Positions 17,389 to 25,724 of a stretch of DNA of 64,000 nucleotides are shown here, piece after piece (positions within the stretch are counted from its first letter, which is position 1; each line of letters opens with the position of its first letter). The notes beneath the pieces are model-generated. The model was given only the letters and a program-made list of their open reading frames with translations. It was not told where the DNA came from and did not search any database. Both the position numbers and the translations under genes were made by a program. This stretch comes from DASSUW01 sp963730535 (GTDB lineage Bacteria; Actinomycetota; Thermoleophilia; Solirubrobacterales; Solirubrobacteraceae): contig CAVSRU010000010.1 in the NCBI GenBank assembly GCA_963730535.1, positions 62,001-126,000 on the forward strand, in the 5' to 3' direction.

Positions 17389-17843
17389 GCCCCCGCACCT
17401 TCACCGATCCGCTGCTCCGCGAGACCCCCGTCGTGCGCGCCGACGACACGGTGGCCGACGCCGTCCGGGCGGTGCTCGACAGCGGGCTCCCCGCGCTCCC
17501 GGTCGTGGACGACGACAAGCTGCTGGGGATCTTCGGCGAGCGCGAGTTCCTCGGCGCGGTGTTCCCCGGCTACCTCAAGGAGCTCAAGTACGCGGGCTTC
17601 GTCAAGCGGAGCCTCGAGGACGCGCTCGAGAAGCGCTCCAACAGCCGGAACGAGCCCGTGCGCGAGTACGTGAACACCGAGCACGTCGACGTGGGGCCGG
17701 ACTACTCGGACGCCGAGGTGGCGGAGATCTTCCTCCACCACCGCGTGCTGATCCTGCCGGTCACCGAGCACGGCCGCGTGATCGGCGTCATCACGCGATC
17801 GGACTTCTTCCGCTCCGTCGCCGAGCGCTTCCTCGGCTCGTGA
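17385..17843 (+). CDS. CBS-domain pair protein
   Basis: 152 aa from GTG 17385, overlapping the permease stop (GTGA). Two CBS motifs: TPVVRADDTVADAVRAVLDS with GLPALPVVDDDKLLGIF, and EHVDVGPDYSDAEVAEIFL with VLILPVTEHGRVIGVITRSD. CBS pairs bind adenine nucleotides and regulate neighbours; here the likely target is the permease encoded just upstream. Its stop overlaps the start of the downstream nucleotidyltransferase. Confidence 0.8.
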   Translation: MSPRTFTDPLLRETPVVRADDTVADAVRAVLDSGLPALPVVDDDKLLGIFGEREFLGAVFPGYLKELKYAGFVKRSLEDALEKRSNSRNEPVREYVNTEHVDVGPDYSDAEVAEIFLHHRVLILPVTEHGRVIGVITRSDFFRSVAERFLGS

Positions 17844-18994
17844 GGAAGACGCTCGTCATCGTGCTCGCCGGTGGGGCGGGAGGGCGGCTCGAGCTGCTCA
17901 CCGAGGAGCGCGCCAAGCCCGCCGTGCCGTTCGCCGGCAGCCACCGGCTGATCGACTTCCCGCTCAGCAACTGCCACAACTCCGGGCTCTCCGACGTCTG
18001 GATCGTCCAGCAGTTCAACCCGATCTCGCTCAGCGACCACCTCTCCAACGGGCGGCCGTGGGACCTCGACCGCACGGTCGGCGGCCTGCTGGTGCTCCAG
18101 CCCCGGCAGGGCGACGACGGCCGCAGCGGCTTCCCGCGCGGCACGGCGGACGCCCTGTGGCGCAACGCGCCGCTGATCCGCGAGTTCGCGCCGGAGGCGC
18201 TCGTGGTCGTGAGCGCCGACGCGGTCTACGCCCTCGACTACGCCGAGCTGGTGGAGGGGCACGTCGAGAGCGGCGCGACGGTGACGATGGTGACCACAGA
18301 AGTCGATCCGGGCGACGCCGGGCGCTACGGCGTCGTCCAGGCGAAGGACGGGCGGATCACGGACTACGAGTACAAGCCGGACGAGCCCGCGGGCAACCTG
18401 GTGGCCAACGAGGTCTTCGTCTTCGAGCCCGACCCGCTGCTCGACACGCTCGAGGAGCTGGACGAGCCGGAGGACCTCGGGCACGAGGCGCTTCCGCGGC
18501 TGGTCGAGCGCGGCGGCGCGCGCGAGGCGCGCTTCGACGGCTACTGGCGCGACGTGGGGACCGTCGAGGCGTACTGGGAGTGCCACATGGACCTGCTCGC
18601 CGACGAGCCGCCGATCGACCTCGACGCGCCCAGCTGGCCGATCCTCACGCACGCCACTGGGCGGCGCGCCGCCGTGCGGGTGCGCCCGGGCGCGCGGATC
18701 GAAGGCTCGCTCCTCGGACCTGCGTCGGTCGTCGCCGGCTCGGTGGAGCGCTCGGTGATCGGCCGCGGCGCGGTGGTGGAGGAGGGCGCGACGGTGCGCG
18801 AGGCGGTGATCCTGCCCGGCGCCGTCGTGCGCTCCGGTGCGAGCGTCGTGCGCGCGGTGGTCGACGACGAGGTCGAGGTCGCGGCCGACGTGGGGGAGGA
18901 GGGTGGCGAGATCGCCCTCGTGGGGATGCGGGAGCACGTCACCGAGCCGGTCCCGGCCGGCGGCCGCTTCCCCGAGGTCGACGGGGACGAGTAA
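17840..18994 (+). CDS. Glucose-1-phosphate adenylyltransferase-like nucleotidyltransferase
   Basis: 384 aa from GTG 17840 (4-bp overlap with the CBS gene). N-terminal nucleotidyltransferase domain with a GlgC-like signature: LAGGAGGRLELLTEERAKPA, VPFAGSHRLIDFPLSNC, and later FPRGTADALW and YEYKPDEP. The C-terminal third is a left-handed beta-helix (GSVERSVIGRGAVVEEGATV). The NTP loop GGAGGRLELLT departs from the usual GGRGSRLxPLT, so sugar and nucleotide preference are uncertain. ADP-glucose synthesis for glycogen is the default guess; co-transcription with a permease and a CBS protein is unusual for glgC. Confidence 0.7.
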   Translation: MRKTLVIVLAGGAGGRLELLTEERAKPAVPFAGSHRLIDFPLSNCHNSGLSDVWIVQQFNPISLSDHLSNGRPWDLDRTVGGLLVLQPRQGDDGRSGFPRGTADALWRNAPLIREFAPEALVVVSADAVYALDYAELVEGHVESGATVTMVTTEVDPGDAGRYGVVQAKDGRITDYEYKPDEPAGNLVANEVFVFEPDPLLDTLEELDEPEDLGHEALPRLVERGGAREARFDGYWRDVGTVEAYWECHMDLLADEPPIDLDAPSWPILTHATGRRAAVRVRPGARIEGSLLGPASVVAGSVERSVIGRGAVVEEGATVREAVILPGAVVRSGASVVRAVVDDEVEVAADVGEEGGEIALVGMREHVTEPVPAGGRFPEVDGDE

Positions 18995-19003
18995 CGTGGC
19001 GCC

Positions 19004-19600
19004 ATGCCCATCTCGCGAGGCTTTCGGCGCCGCCACGCCGAACCGCCCGCCGGCACCGCACTGCCGCCGGGCCAGTACCTGACCCGCGACTTCCCGGTCC
19101 TCTCCGCGGGTCCCACGCCACACGTGCCGCTCGACCGCTGGGAGCTCTCCCTGACCGGGGCCGTCGACCCCGAGCGGCGCTGGGACTGGGAGGCGTTCCG
19201 CGCGCTCCCCAGCGAGACGGTCACGGTCGACATCCACTGCGTCACCTCCTGGTCCAAGCTCGGCACGACGTGGGAGGGCGTCTCCGTCGACACGCTGCTC
19301 GACGGCGCCGAGCCGCTCGGCGGCTACCTGGTGGCCGACTGCTACGGCGGCTACACGACCAACCTCTCGCTCGAGGACGTGACCGACGGCAAGGCGTGGG
19401 TGGCGTTCGCCTATGACGGCGACCCGCTCGAGCCCGAGCACGGCGGCCCGGCGCGGCTGCTCGTGCCGCACCTGTACCTGTGGAAGAGCGCCAAGTGGCT
19501 GCGCAGCATCGTGATCACGGAGGAGAACGAGCCGGGCTTCTGGGAGACGCTCGGCTACCACGACCACGGCGACCCCTGGCTCGAGCAGCGGTACGGGTGA
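19004..19600 (+). CDS. Sulfite-oxidase-like molybdopterin oxidoreductase
   Basis: 198 aa, the length of the compact MsrP/YedY-like group. VDIHCVTSWSKLGTTWEGVS contains the Moco-ligating Cys; DCYGGYTTNLSLED and LLVPHLYLWKSAKWLRSI complete the fold. It has no Tat signal, so it is probably cytoplasmic. Overlaps the flavin reductase gene by 4 bp, which likely supplies electrons. TAACGT 6 nt upstream of ATG suggests a leaderless mRNA. Confidence 0.8.
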   Translation: MPISRGFRRRHAEPPAGTALPPGQYLTRDFPVLSAGPTPHVPLDRWELSLTGAVDPERRWDWEAFRALPSETVTVDIHCVTSWSKLGTTWEGVSVDTLLDGAEPLGGYLVADCYGGYTTNLSLEDVTDGKAWVAFAYDGDPLEPEHGGPARLLVPHLYLWKSAKWLRSIVITEENEPGFWETLGYHDHGDPWLEQRYG

Positions 19601-20307
19601 TCTCCTGGCGAGCAGCCGAGGTGCGCGAGGTCGTGCGTGAGACGCCCTCGGCGGCCACGCTGGTGCTCGACGTGGACGGCTGGCCGGGCCATCGCGCCGG
19701 CCAGCACATGGACCTGCGGCTGACCGCCGAGGACGGCTACCAGGCGCAGCGCAGCTACTCGATCTCATCGGCGCCCGAGCAGCCAGGCCCGGCGATCACG
19801 GTCGAGCGGCTCGAGGACGGCGAGGTCTCGCCGTACCTGGTCGACGACGCCCAGGCCGGCGACTTCGTAGAGGTCCGGGGCCCGGTGGGCGGCTGGTTCG
19901 TGTGGGACGTCGCGCAGGGCGGGCCGCTCTTCCTCGTCGCCGGCGGGTCGGGCCTCGCGCCGCTGATGGCGATGCTCCGCCACCGCGCCCGCGTCGGCAG
20001 CGACGTCGAGACCACGCTGCTGGTCTCCGCCCGGCGACCCGAGGACCTGCTCTACGCGAGCGAGCTCGACGCGCTGGAGGGCGTGCGGGTGGTGCGCACG
20101 TTCACGCGCGAGGCGCCCGAGGGGTGGACGGGCTACACGCGCCGGGTCGACCGCGAGATGCTCGCGGAGGTCGCGCCCGCCCCCGGCGCGCGCGTGTACG
20201 TATGTGGGCCGACGGGGTTCGTCGAGGGCGTCGCGGGAGACCTCGTGGCGCTCGGGCACGACCAGTCGCGGATCCGGACGGAGCGCTTCGGCGCCACTGG
20301 AGGTTGA
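19597..20307 (+). CDS. FAD/NAD(P)H oxidoreductase (FNR family)
   Basis: 236 aa from GTG 19597 (GTGA overlap). The FAD-binding motif is QRSYSISSAPE, the NAD(P)-binding site LVAGGSGLAPLMAMLRHR, and the C-terminal VYVCGPTGFVEGVAGDL is typical of ferredoxin-NADP reductase-like proteins. No ferredoxin domain is fused. Most likely passes electrons from NAD(P)H to the neighbouring molybdopterin protein. Confidence 0.85.
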   Translation: MISWRAAEVREVVRETPSAATLVLDVDGWPGHRAGQHMDLRLTAEDGYQAQRSYSISSAPEQPGPAITVERLEDGEVSPYLVDDAQAGDFVEVRGPVGGWFVWDVAQGGPLFLVAGGSGLAPLMAMLRHRARVGSDVETTLLVSARRPEDLLYASELDALEGVRVVRTFTREAPEGWTGYTRRVDREMLAEVAPAPGARVYVCGPTGFVEGVAGDLVALGHDQSRIRTERFGATGG

Positions 20308-20312
20308 TCGGC

Positions 20313-20585
20313 ATGGCTACGACCGAGGAGATGCGGCTCGACGGCAACGCCGTCGCCGGCCTGCTGGGCGACGTGTTCGCGGTCGAGATGACCGCCGCGC
20401 TCGTGAGCTGCGCGCACTGCGGGGCGACCGGCGCGGTCGCGACCGCGCACGTCTACATGCACGGCCCGGGCGTCGTCATGCGCTGCCCGGAGTGCACGGG
20501 CGTGGTCATGCGGTTCGCCCAGGTCCGCGGGCGGCTGCTCGCGGATCTCCACGGCGTCGGGCGGGTGGAGCTCAGCGCGCCCTGA
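20313..20585 (+). CDS. DUF6510-family zinc-ribbon protein
   Basis: 90 aa. Two Cys pairs, SCAHCGA and RCPECTG, about 26 residues apart, form a zinc ribbon. The MRLDGNAVAGLLGDVFAVEM opening is the DUF6510 pattern, which habitually follows sulfite-oxidase-like and FNR genes; role unknown. Starts 6 nt after the FNR stop. Overlaps the convergent gene by 14 bp. Confidence 0.8.
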   Translation: MATTEEMRLDGNAVAGLLGDVFAVEMTAALVSCAHCGATGAVATAHVYMHGPGVVMRCPECTGVVMRFAQVRGRLLADLHGVGRVELSAP

Positions 20586-20967
20586 CGAGCGCCGCCGCGT
20601 CGCGCAGGCGCCCGGCCACGGGGAGGCCGTCGTCGACCTGCTCCTCGACCACGTCGCCGGCGATCTCGAGGTTGTCGGCCAGGTGGTCGAGCGGGAAGTC
20701 GCGGGCGGCGAGCACGTCGGCGAGCCAGGTCACCCGCTCCTCGAGGACGATGTAGCCCTCGACGTCGCCGATCGCCCAGTTGACGAGATGCTGGGTGTCG
20801 TGCATCTCCCACGCGCGCGCGACATCCGCCCCGTAGCGCGCGAGGTCCTCGGGGTGGCGCGCGAAGTAGCGATCGGCGACCTCGGCGGCGAGCGGCGCCA
20901 GCTCCACGCGCCGGCCGGCCAGGTGGGCCTCCGTGGGCGGCGGCCAGCCGCTCGGCGGCGCGGTCAC
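20572..20967 (-). CDS. Conserved hypothetical protein (131 aa)
   Basis: GTG 20967 overlaps the stop of the upstream monooxygenase gene (GTGA), so the two are co-translated. Mostly helical and acidic (APLAAEVADRYFARHPEDLA, WEMHDTQHLVNWAIGDVEGY, DFPLDHLADNLEIAGDVVEE). No membrane segment and no recognised domain. The charged, His-rich centre suggests a soluble helical bundle. Confidence 0.6.
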   Translation of the reverse strand: MTAPPSGWPPPTEAHLAGRRVELAPLAAEVADRYFARHPEDLARYGADVARAWEMHDTQHLVNWAIGDVEGYIVLEERVTWLADVLAARDFPLDHLADNLEIAGDVVEEQVDDGLPVAGRLRDAAALVRAR

Positions 20968-21272
20968 TCGGCGACGACCTCGTAGGTGTGCAGGTGCTCG
21001 AGGCGCTCGAGCTTGATCGCCGCCTGGAGGTCGGGATCGATCCGGTCGTGCGAGATCCGGTGCTGCGATGAGCGCATGTAGGCGGTGAACGCCGCCCGGT
21101 CGCGCCAGCGGGAGACCATGATCAGCTCGCCGCGATCGCGGTCGGACTGCCAGACCTGGAGGTCGACGAAGCCGTCGGCCTCGTCGACCAGCCGGACACG
21201 GGCGCGGAAGGCGCGGACCAGCGCGTCGGCGCGCTCGTCCGGGACCCGGAGACGGGACATCGAGACATACAC
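20964..21272 (-). CDS. Antibiotic biosynthesis monooxygenase (ABM) family protein
   Basis: 102 aa dimeric alpha+beta-barrel fold: MYVSMSRLRVPDERADALVR, DEADGFVDLQVWQSDRDRGE, IMVSRWRDRAAFTAYMRS. Members include heme-degrading and quinol monooxygenases; the residues seen fit the general family only. Co-translated with the downstream 131-aa protein. Confidence 0.75.
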   Translation of the reverse strand: MYVSMSRLRVPDERADALVRAFRARVRLVDEADGFVDLQVWQSDRDRGELIMVSRWRDRAAFTAYMRSSQHRISHDRIDPDLQAAIKLERLEHLHTYEVVAE

Positions 21273-21317
21273 GCCGACAAGCTAGTGCGAGCGCGCCAAG
21301 TGTGGTAGATCGGCACC

Positions 21318-21950
21318 ATGGCCGTGACGAGCCGCGCCTATCTCGACGCACTGGTCGTCGGCGACGTCGCCGGCGCGCGGCGGGTTCTCGACGCGGCGCT
21401 GGAGGCGGGCGCCGACGTGCGCGACCTCTACCTGGACGTCGTCCAGCCGGCGCTCTACGAGGTCGGCGCCGGCTGGTCGCGAGCCGAGCTCACCGTCGCC
21501 CACGAGCACCTGGCCGCGGCCGCCGCGCGCATCCATATGACGCTGTTGGCCGAGCGGCTCGGGCCGGCGCCGCAGCGTCGCGGGTCGGTCCTCGTCGCCT
21601 GCCCGGGCGAGGAGATGCACGAGCTCGGGGCACGGATGGTGGCCGACTTCGTGGCGGCCGACGGCTGGGACGTGCTGTTCCTCGGCGCGCTCAGCCCGGC
21701 GCCCGATCTCGCCGAGCTGGTGGCCGAGCGCGGGATCGACGTCGTCGCGCTCTCGGCCGCGCTCGAGGAGCGGATCCCGGACGTCGTCGCGGCGTGCGCG
21801 GCGCTGCGGGCGCTCGACCCCGAGCCGTTCGTCGTCGTGGGAGGGCTCGCCTTCGGCGGCTTGCCCGAGCGGGCGCTGGCCACGGGCGCGGCGGCGTATG
21901 CGCGCGACGCCCGTGAGGCCGTCCGGGTCATCAGCGGTAGCGGCCGATGA
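21318..21950 (+). CDS. Cobalamin-binding sensor protein (CarH-like, no DNA-binding domain)
   Basis: 210 aa. Residues ~5-80 form the helical B12-binding cap with W53-x9-E63-H64, the Wx9EH signature of CarH-type photosensory domains. Residues ~90-205 are a Rossmann-like B12-binding domain with EMHELG (E-x-H-x-x-G, His101 as lower axial ligand). The MerR-type DNA-binding domain of CarH is absent. The stop codon overlaps the start of a GAF/PP2C phosphatase (ATGA), so the sensor probably acts by protein contact. Expected ligand is adenosylcobalamin; light sensing is inference. Confidence 0.8.
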   Translation: MAVTSRAYLDALVVGDVAGARRVLDAALEAGADVRDLYLDVVQPALYEVGAGWSRAELTVAHEHLAAAAARIHMTLLAERLGPAPQRRGSVLVACPGEEMHELGARMVADFVAADGWDVLFLGALSPAPDLAELVAERGIDVVALSAALEERIPDVVAACAALRALDPEPFVVVGGLAFGGLPERALATGAAAYARDAREAVRVISGSGR

Positions 21951-23468
21951 TCGGCGAGTACCCGTGGGGCTCGGACGCGCTGCTGGCCGCGAGCCTGCGC
22001 GCAGACGGAACCGTGACCGCCGCCAACGCCACGCTCGAGCGGTTCGCGGGCCGCTCGCTCGCGGGGGAGCGGTTCGACGTGCTCGTCGCACCGGCACAGC
22101 GCGAGGCGTTCGTCCGCCGCCTGGCCGAGGTCGACGAGGAGTGGCGGGCGGCCGTGTTCGCGCTCCAGGGGCCGGGCGCCCGGGTCGCCTCCGACTACGC
22201 GCTGTGGCTGCGGCTCCGCGAGGGTGGGCTGCTGCTCGTCGCCGAGCCGCCGCTCGGCGAGTACGCACACTTGGTGGAGGAGGTGCTGGCGCTCAACGCC
22301 GACCTCGTCGACGCCCACCGGCAGCTCGTGAGACAGCACGAGGACCTGCAGGCAGCGACCGAGCGCATCCGGCAGCTCGAGGCGATCTCGGCGGCCGGCC
22401 TCGCGCACCTGCGGCTCGGGGAGGTCCTGGACGATGTCCTGCAGGCGATCGCCCAGGCGCTGCGTGCGGACCGCGCGGCGGTCCTGCTCCTCGACGAGGA
22501 AGGTGGCCTGCGGGTCGAGGCTGCCGTCGGGCCGTCCGACGCGGCCATGGAACCCCTCGTGGCGGCCGCCGCGGGCGGGCGGATCTCGGTGGGGCCCGGC
22601 GGCGCGGCCTTGCCGCTCAGAGTGGAGCGCACGGTGATCGGCGTCCTCGAGGTCGGCGGCTCGGGGACGCGCTTCGAGGACGACGACCTCACGCTGCTCG
22701 TCGCGGCCTCCGAGCGGGTGGCGGTGGCGATCTCGCGCGCGCAGGTGCACGAGCGCGAGCGCCGGATCTCCGAGACGCTGCAGCGGGCGCTCCTGCCGGC
22801 GAGGCTGCCCGACGTCGCCGGGTTGTCGCTCGCCGCGCGCTACGAGCCCGGGACCGACATCGAGGTGGGCGGCGACTGGTACGACGCGCTCCCGCTCCCG
22901 AGCGGCGAAGTGGTGCTGGCGATCGGCGACGTCGCCGGCAAGGGCGTGCGGGCGGCGGTGTTGATGGGGGAGCTGCGCGGCGGATTGCGCGCGTACGCGC
23001 TCGAGGCCGGCGGGCCCGACGAGGTGCTCGCCCGCCTCGACCGGCTGGCATCGGAGGCCTGGCACGACATGGCGACGGTGGCCGTCGCCATGCTCGACCC
23101 CCGCACGGGCGACTTCCGCTACGCCAGCGCGGGCCATCTGCCACTGCTGCTGCTCGACGCCGGCGGCTCGGCGGCGCTGCTCTCGGGAGGCGGCGCCGGC
23201 CCGCTGCTCGCCTACCACCCGGCCGGGTCCGCCACCGCGCGTCTGGACCCGGGCGCCTGTCTGCTGCTCTACACGGACGGACTCGTCGAGCGGCGCGGGG
23301 AGGTCATCGACGAAGGCCTGAGCCGTCTGGTCCGTACCGCCGCCGGCTACGCGGGGCTCCCGGGCCGCTCTGCGACCGCTGCTCGAGCGCATGCACAGCG
23401 ACGCCGGAGGGCCGCGCGACGACACCGCGCTGATGGCGGTTCAGCGCAGTTGGCGGAGTAGGTCCTGA
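21947..23468 (+). CDS. PAS-GAF-PP2C (RsbU/SpoIIE-type) serine phosphatase, frameshift near the 3' end
   Basis: About 505 aa. Order: PAS-like N-terminus (residues ~10-95), a short coiled coil (~105-145), GAF (~150-265) and PP2C-type phosphatase (~270-500) with metal-binding GGDWYDA, IGDVAGKGVRAAVLMG, YASAGHLP and LLYTDGLVERRGE. The last ~35 residues shift frame near 23360: in the +1 frame the protein ends LLERMHSDAGGPRDDTALMA, giving the family's final Asp-Asp motif. Such phosphatases activate anti-anti-sigma factors. Translationally coupled to the B12 sensor. No STAS or anti-sigma gene is adjacent. Confidence 0.8.
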
Positions 23469-23913
23469 GCAGGTCGACCCAGCCGCCGGGGCTGGAGACG
23501 GAGTCGCGCACCTCGGCGCCGCGCTCGCCGAGCACCTCGAAGCCGCGGTGCTCGAGCGTGACGACGGTGTGCTCGCCGTCCGGCTCGAACGTGACCTCGA
23601 CCTCCGTGGCCCGCGCCGGGTCGGGATCGAAGTCGAAGTCGGGGCTCAGGTGCCAGGCGAGCACGATGCGGTGGGGCGGCTCGTACGCGGTGACGAAGCC
23701 CCACTCGCACTCGGTGCCGTCGGCCGCCCGCTCGTACCAGCGCCCGCCGGCGCGCGGCTCGATCGCGACGTCGACCGCGTCCTGCTCGCCGATGTGGTGG
23801 CTGTCCATCGGCCACCAGGTGCCGAAGCGGTTGACGAAGACGTCGAACGCGCGCTCGGGGGTGGCCCGGACGGTCACGGTGGTCTGGGCGGAGAGCGTGG
23901 TCTGCTCGGTCAT
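23441..23913 (-). CDS. SRPBCC (AHSA1/START-like) protein
   Basis: ATG 23913 overlaps the ArsR stop (ATGA). Fold motifs: TVRATPERAFDVFVNRFGTW, EWGFVTAYEPPHRIVLAWHL, VEVTFEPDGEHTVVTLEHRG, SSPGGWVDLLRTYSA. The frame containing the start runs on to 23347 through the C-terminal codons of the convergent phosphatase; another frame stops at 23441, near the expected end of an AHSA1 protein, so a terminal indel is likely. ArsR-AHSA1 pairs are common; the ligand is unknown. Confidence 0.75.
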
Positions 23914-24218
23914 CGTTCCTCCTCGACTGCGGTCTTGAACGCTGTCAGCGCCTGCTTCCAGAGGCTGTCGATCGAGTCGCGGACCGCCTCGAGGCCCTTC
24001 GGGTCGAGCCGGTAGAGGCGGCGGGTGCCGTCGCGCTCGTCGTGCACGAGGCCGGCCTCCTTGAGCACCTTCAGGTGCTGGGAGACGGCGGGGCGGCTCA
24101 CCGGAAGGTGCTCGGCGAGCTCGCCGACGGGCTGCGGCCCGGTCGCGAGGCGGCGGACGATCGCCTGGCGCGTGGGGTCGCCGAGGGCGGCGAGGCCGTT
24201 GGCTCCGTAAGCAGACAC
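23910..24218 (-). CDS. ArsR-family transcriptional regulator
   Basis: 102 aa winged helix (ALGDPTRQAIVRRLATGPQP, VSRPAVSQHLKVLKEAGLVH, GTRRLYRLDPKGLEAVRDSI). It has no cysteine, so it is not a metalloid sensor of the classic kind. Start GTG 24218 abuts an 11-bp palindrome, and a TAGACT box lies 10 nt upstream, so the mRNA is probably leaderless and self-repressed. Co-translated with the SRPBCC protein. Confidence 0.85.
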   Translation of the reverse strand: MSAYGANGLAALGDPTRQAIVRRLATGPQPVGELAEHLPVSRPAVSQHLKVLKEAGLVHDERDGTRRLYRLDPKGLEAVRDSIDSLWKQALTAFKTAVEEER

Positions 24219-24240
24219 TAACGGTTAGTCTACGCTTACG
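24218..24240 (-). promoter_or_regulatory. Promoter and operator of the ArsR-SRPBCC operon
   Basis: CTAAC-G-GTTAG at 24218-24228 is a palindrome directly next to the GTG start; on the coding strand TAGACT precedes it. The overlap of -10, start site and palindrome fits autorepression. Confidence 0.5.
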
Positions 24241-24288
24241 GATGGTCGCGCGTCAAGGGCGGGTGTCGGCGGAGCCGTGTTCCTTCGC

Positions 24289-25209
24289 TCAGAGGCCAGG
24301 CGGGTGGCGGACGACGTAGCCCGCCGAGGAGCGCTGCTCGGACTGCCAGCGCGAGCCGGTCTGGTTGCGCCCGGTCGTGTCGAACCGGCGGCCGTTGACG
24401 ACCATGTACACGTGGCCGGGGGAGGCGTAGATCGACACGTGACGACCCGGGCCCGGGGCGCCCCAGCTCATGAAGCCGCCGCTCGTCAGGGCCGAGGACA
24501 CCAGGCCCGCGCCGTGGAGCGCGTACGAGACCGAGCCCGAGCAGTCGTAGCCGGTGTCGTTCCAGCGGCCGTGCCCGCCGCCGTACTTGTAGGGCTTGTG
24601 CGCGATCCGGTTGGCGGCGCGGATGATGCGGCGCACGGCCGAGCCGCCGCCGCGCCGAGGTCCGCTCCCGCCCCGGCGCTTGAGGACGATCGTGCGGCCT
24701 GCGTGCCCGAGCGCGCGCCAGGTGGCGGGACCGACGATCCCGTCGGCGACGAGCCCGCGCCGGCGCTGGAAGCGCTTCACCGCGGCCTGGGTGCCGGGGC
24801 CGAAGATGCCGTCCGCGCTGATCCCGAGCGAGCGCTGGAGGCTCACCACGGCGGCCTTCTTGCTCGACACCCGGCCACCCGAGCTCGAGCCCGACGACCG
24901 TCGCGCCTTCGCGCGCTTCAGTGCCGCCCAGGTGACGGGACCGACCACGCCGTCCGCGCTCAGCCCGCGCCGCCGCTGGAACCGCTTGACCGCCCGCTTC
25001 GTGGCCGGCCCGAAGATCCGGTCCGGCGTCAGGCCGAGCCACCGCTGCACCATCGCCACGCGAGGCCCTTCCGAGCCCCGCTTGAGCGGCTTCGCGGCGT
25101 CGGCCACCGTCGCCGGCACGAGCAGCACGAGCGCCGTCAGCGCAGCGGCAAGCGCCGCGCGGCCACGTCCGAGCCGGCGATCGATTCCGTCTGATCCGTC
25201 CATCCGCAT
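24289..25209 (-). CDS. Secreted NlpC/P60-type peptidoglycan hydrolase with two peptidoglycan-binding domains
   Basis: 306 aa: signal peptide (residues ~18-38), two PG_binding_1 domains (~43-100 RIFGPATKRAVKRFQRRRGL and ~115-170 GIFGPGTQAAVKRFQRRRGL), a basic Gly-rich linker, then a C-terminal NlpC/P60-like peptidase. Catalytic Cys in YDCSGSVSYALHGAG and His in SPGHVYMVVNGRRFDTTG. Start ATG 25209 or 25203. A c-di-AMP riboswitch lies directly upstream, a known arrangement for actinobacterial cell-wall hydrolases. Confidence 0.9.
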   Translation of the reverse strand: MRMDGSDGIDRRLGRGRAALAAALTALVLLVPATVADAAKPLKRGSEGPRVAMVQRWLGLTPDRIFGPATKRAVKRFQRRRGLSADGVVGPVTWAALKRAKARRSSGSSSGGRVSSKKAAVVSLQRSLGISADGIFGPGTQAAVKRFQRRRGLVADGIVGPATWRALGHAGRTIVLKRRGGSGPRRGGGSAVRRIIRAANRIAHKPYKYGGGHGRWNDTGYDCSGSVSYALHGAGLVSSALTSGGFMSWGAPGPGRHVSIYASPGHVYMVVNGRRFDTTGRNQTGSRWQSEQRSSAGYVVRHPPGL

Positions 25210-25212
25210 AGG

Positions 25213-25385
25213 TGCAAGCGCCTACGAGGTGAGCTGACGGGCTCGCGATCATTCGCTACGCCGCGTCACCCGCGGCGATTCGCCCCCGCGACCATCCAGG
25301 CCGCATCGGTTCCCCCGTTCACCGGCCCCGGAGGACCAGCGATTCGGCGGCCGTCGTTGTATCAGCCGCCACTCCTCCCTGTGCA
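25213..25385 (-). promoter_or_regulatory. c-di-AMP riboswitch (ydaO-yuaA class)
   Basis: Read on the minus strand, the leader contains the class's conserved segments in order: GCCGAATCGCTGGTCCTCC, GAACGGGGGAACCGA, GGGGGCGAATCGCCG, GGGTGACGCGGCGTAGCGAA, CGTCAGCTCACCTCGTAGGC. It ends 4 nt before ATG 25209. In this class c-di-AMP binding usually switches expression off. Boundaries approximate; I did not fold it. Confidence 0.85.
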
Positions 25386-25458
25386 CGATCTCTTGCAGGG
25401 AGCGTCCGCTGCAAGCGGTCGACCAAGGAACGGCTGGCCCGCTAGAGTGGGCGCTCAC

Positions 25459-25541
25459 GCGGCTGTGGTGAAATGGTAGACACGCGGTCTTCAGGTGGCC
25501 GTGGGCGAACGCCCGTGGAGGTTCGAGTCCTCTCAGCCGCA
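25459..25541 (+). tRNA. tRNA-Leu (anticodon CAG)
   Basis: Acceptor arms GCGGCTG/CAGCCGC pair perfectly. The anticodon stem CGGTC/GGCCG encloses TTCAGGT with CAG at the centre. A long variable arm (TGGGCGAACGCCC) marks a class II tRNA. T-arm GGAGGTTCGAGTCCTC; discriminator A at 25541; no encoded CCA. A small GCCCC-GAA-GGGGC hairpin follows. Confidence 0.95.
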
Positions 25542-25594
25542 TGCCCCGAAGGGGCGCTTCGGCGCCGCTAAACTGGCGGGCGCACGTCACCCTC

Positions 25595-25667
25595 GCCGCT
25601 ATCGTCTAGGGGACTAGGACGCCGCCCTCTCACGGCGGAAACCGGGGTTCGAATCCCCGTAGCGGTA
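25595..25667 (+). tRNA. tRNA-Glu (anticodon CTC)
   Basis: 73 nt. Acceptor GCCGCTA/TAGCGGT (terminal G-U pair). Anticodon loop CTCTCAC with CTC between a GCCGC/GCGG stem; T-arm CGGGGTTCGAATCCCCG; discriminator A. No encoded CCA. A terminator hairpin follows at 25671. Confidence 0.95.
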
Positions 25668-25670
25668 CTC

Positions 25671-25700
25671 ACGAAAGCCCCGCAAATAGCGGGGTTTCGT
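25671..25700. terminator. Bidirectional hairpin between tRNA-Glu and the MFS gene
   Basis: ACGAAAGCCCCGC and GCGGGGTTTCGT pair around an AAATA loop (one bulged G). It lies 3 nt after the tRNA and 25 nt past the convergent MFS stop, so it can serve both directions. Confidence 0.75.
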
Positions 25701-25724
25701 CGTTAACGGACCTCTGGGCGTGTG

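Noticed and set aside
17702..19768. 688-aa minus-strand frame
   Set aside because: Shadow of the GlgC-like and sulfite-oxidase-like genes.
21455..23425. 656-aa minus-strand frame
   Set aside because: Shadow of the B12 sensor and phosphatase, which carry clear motifs on the plus strand.
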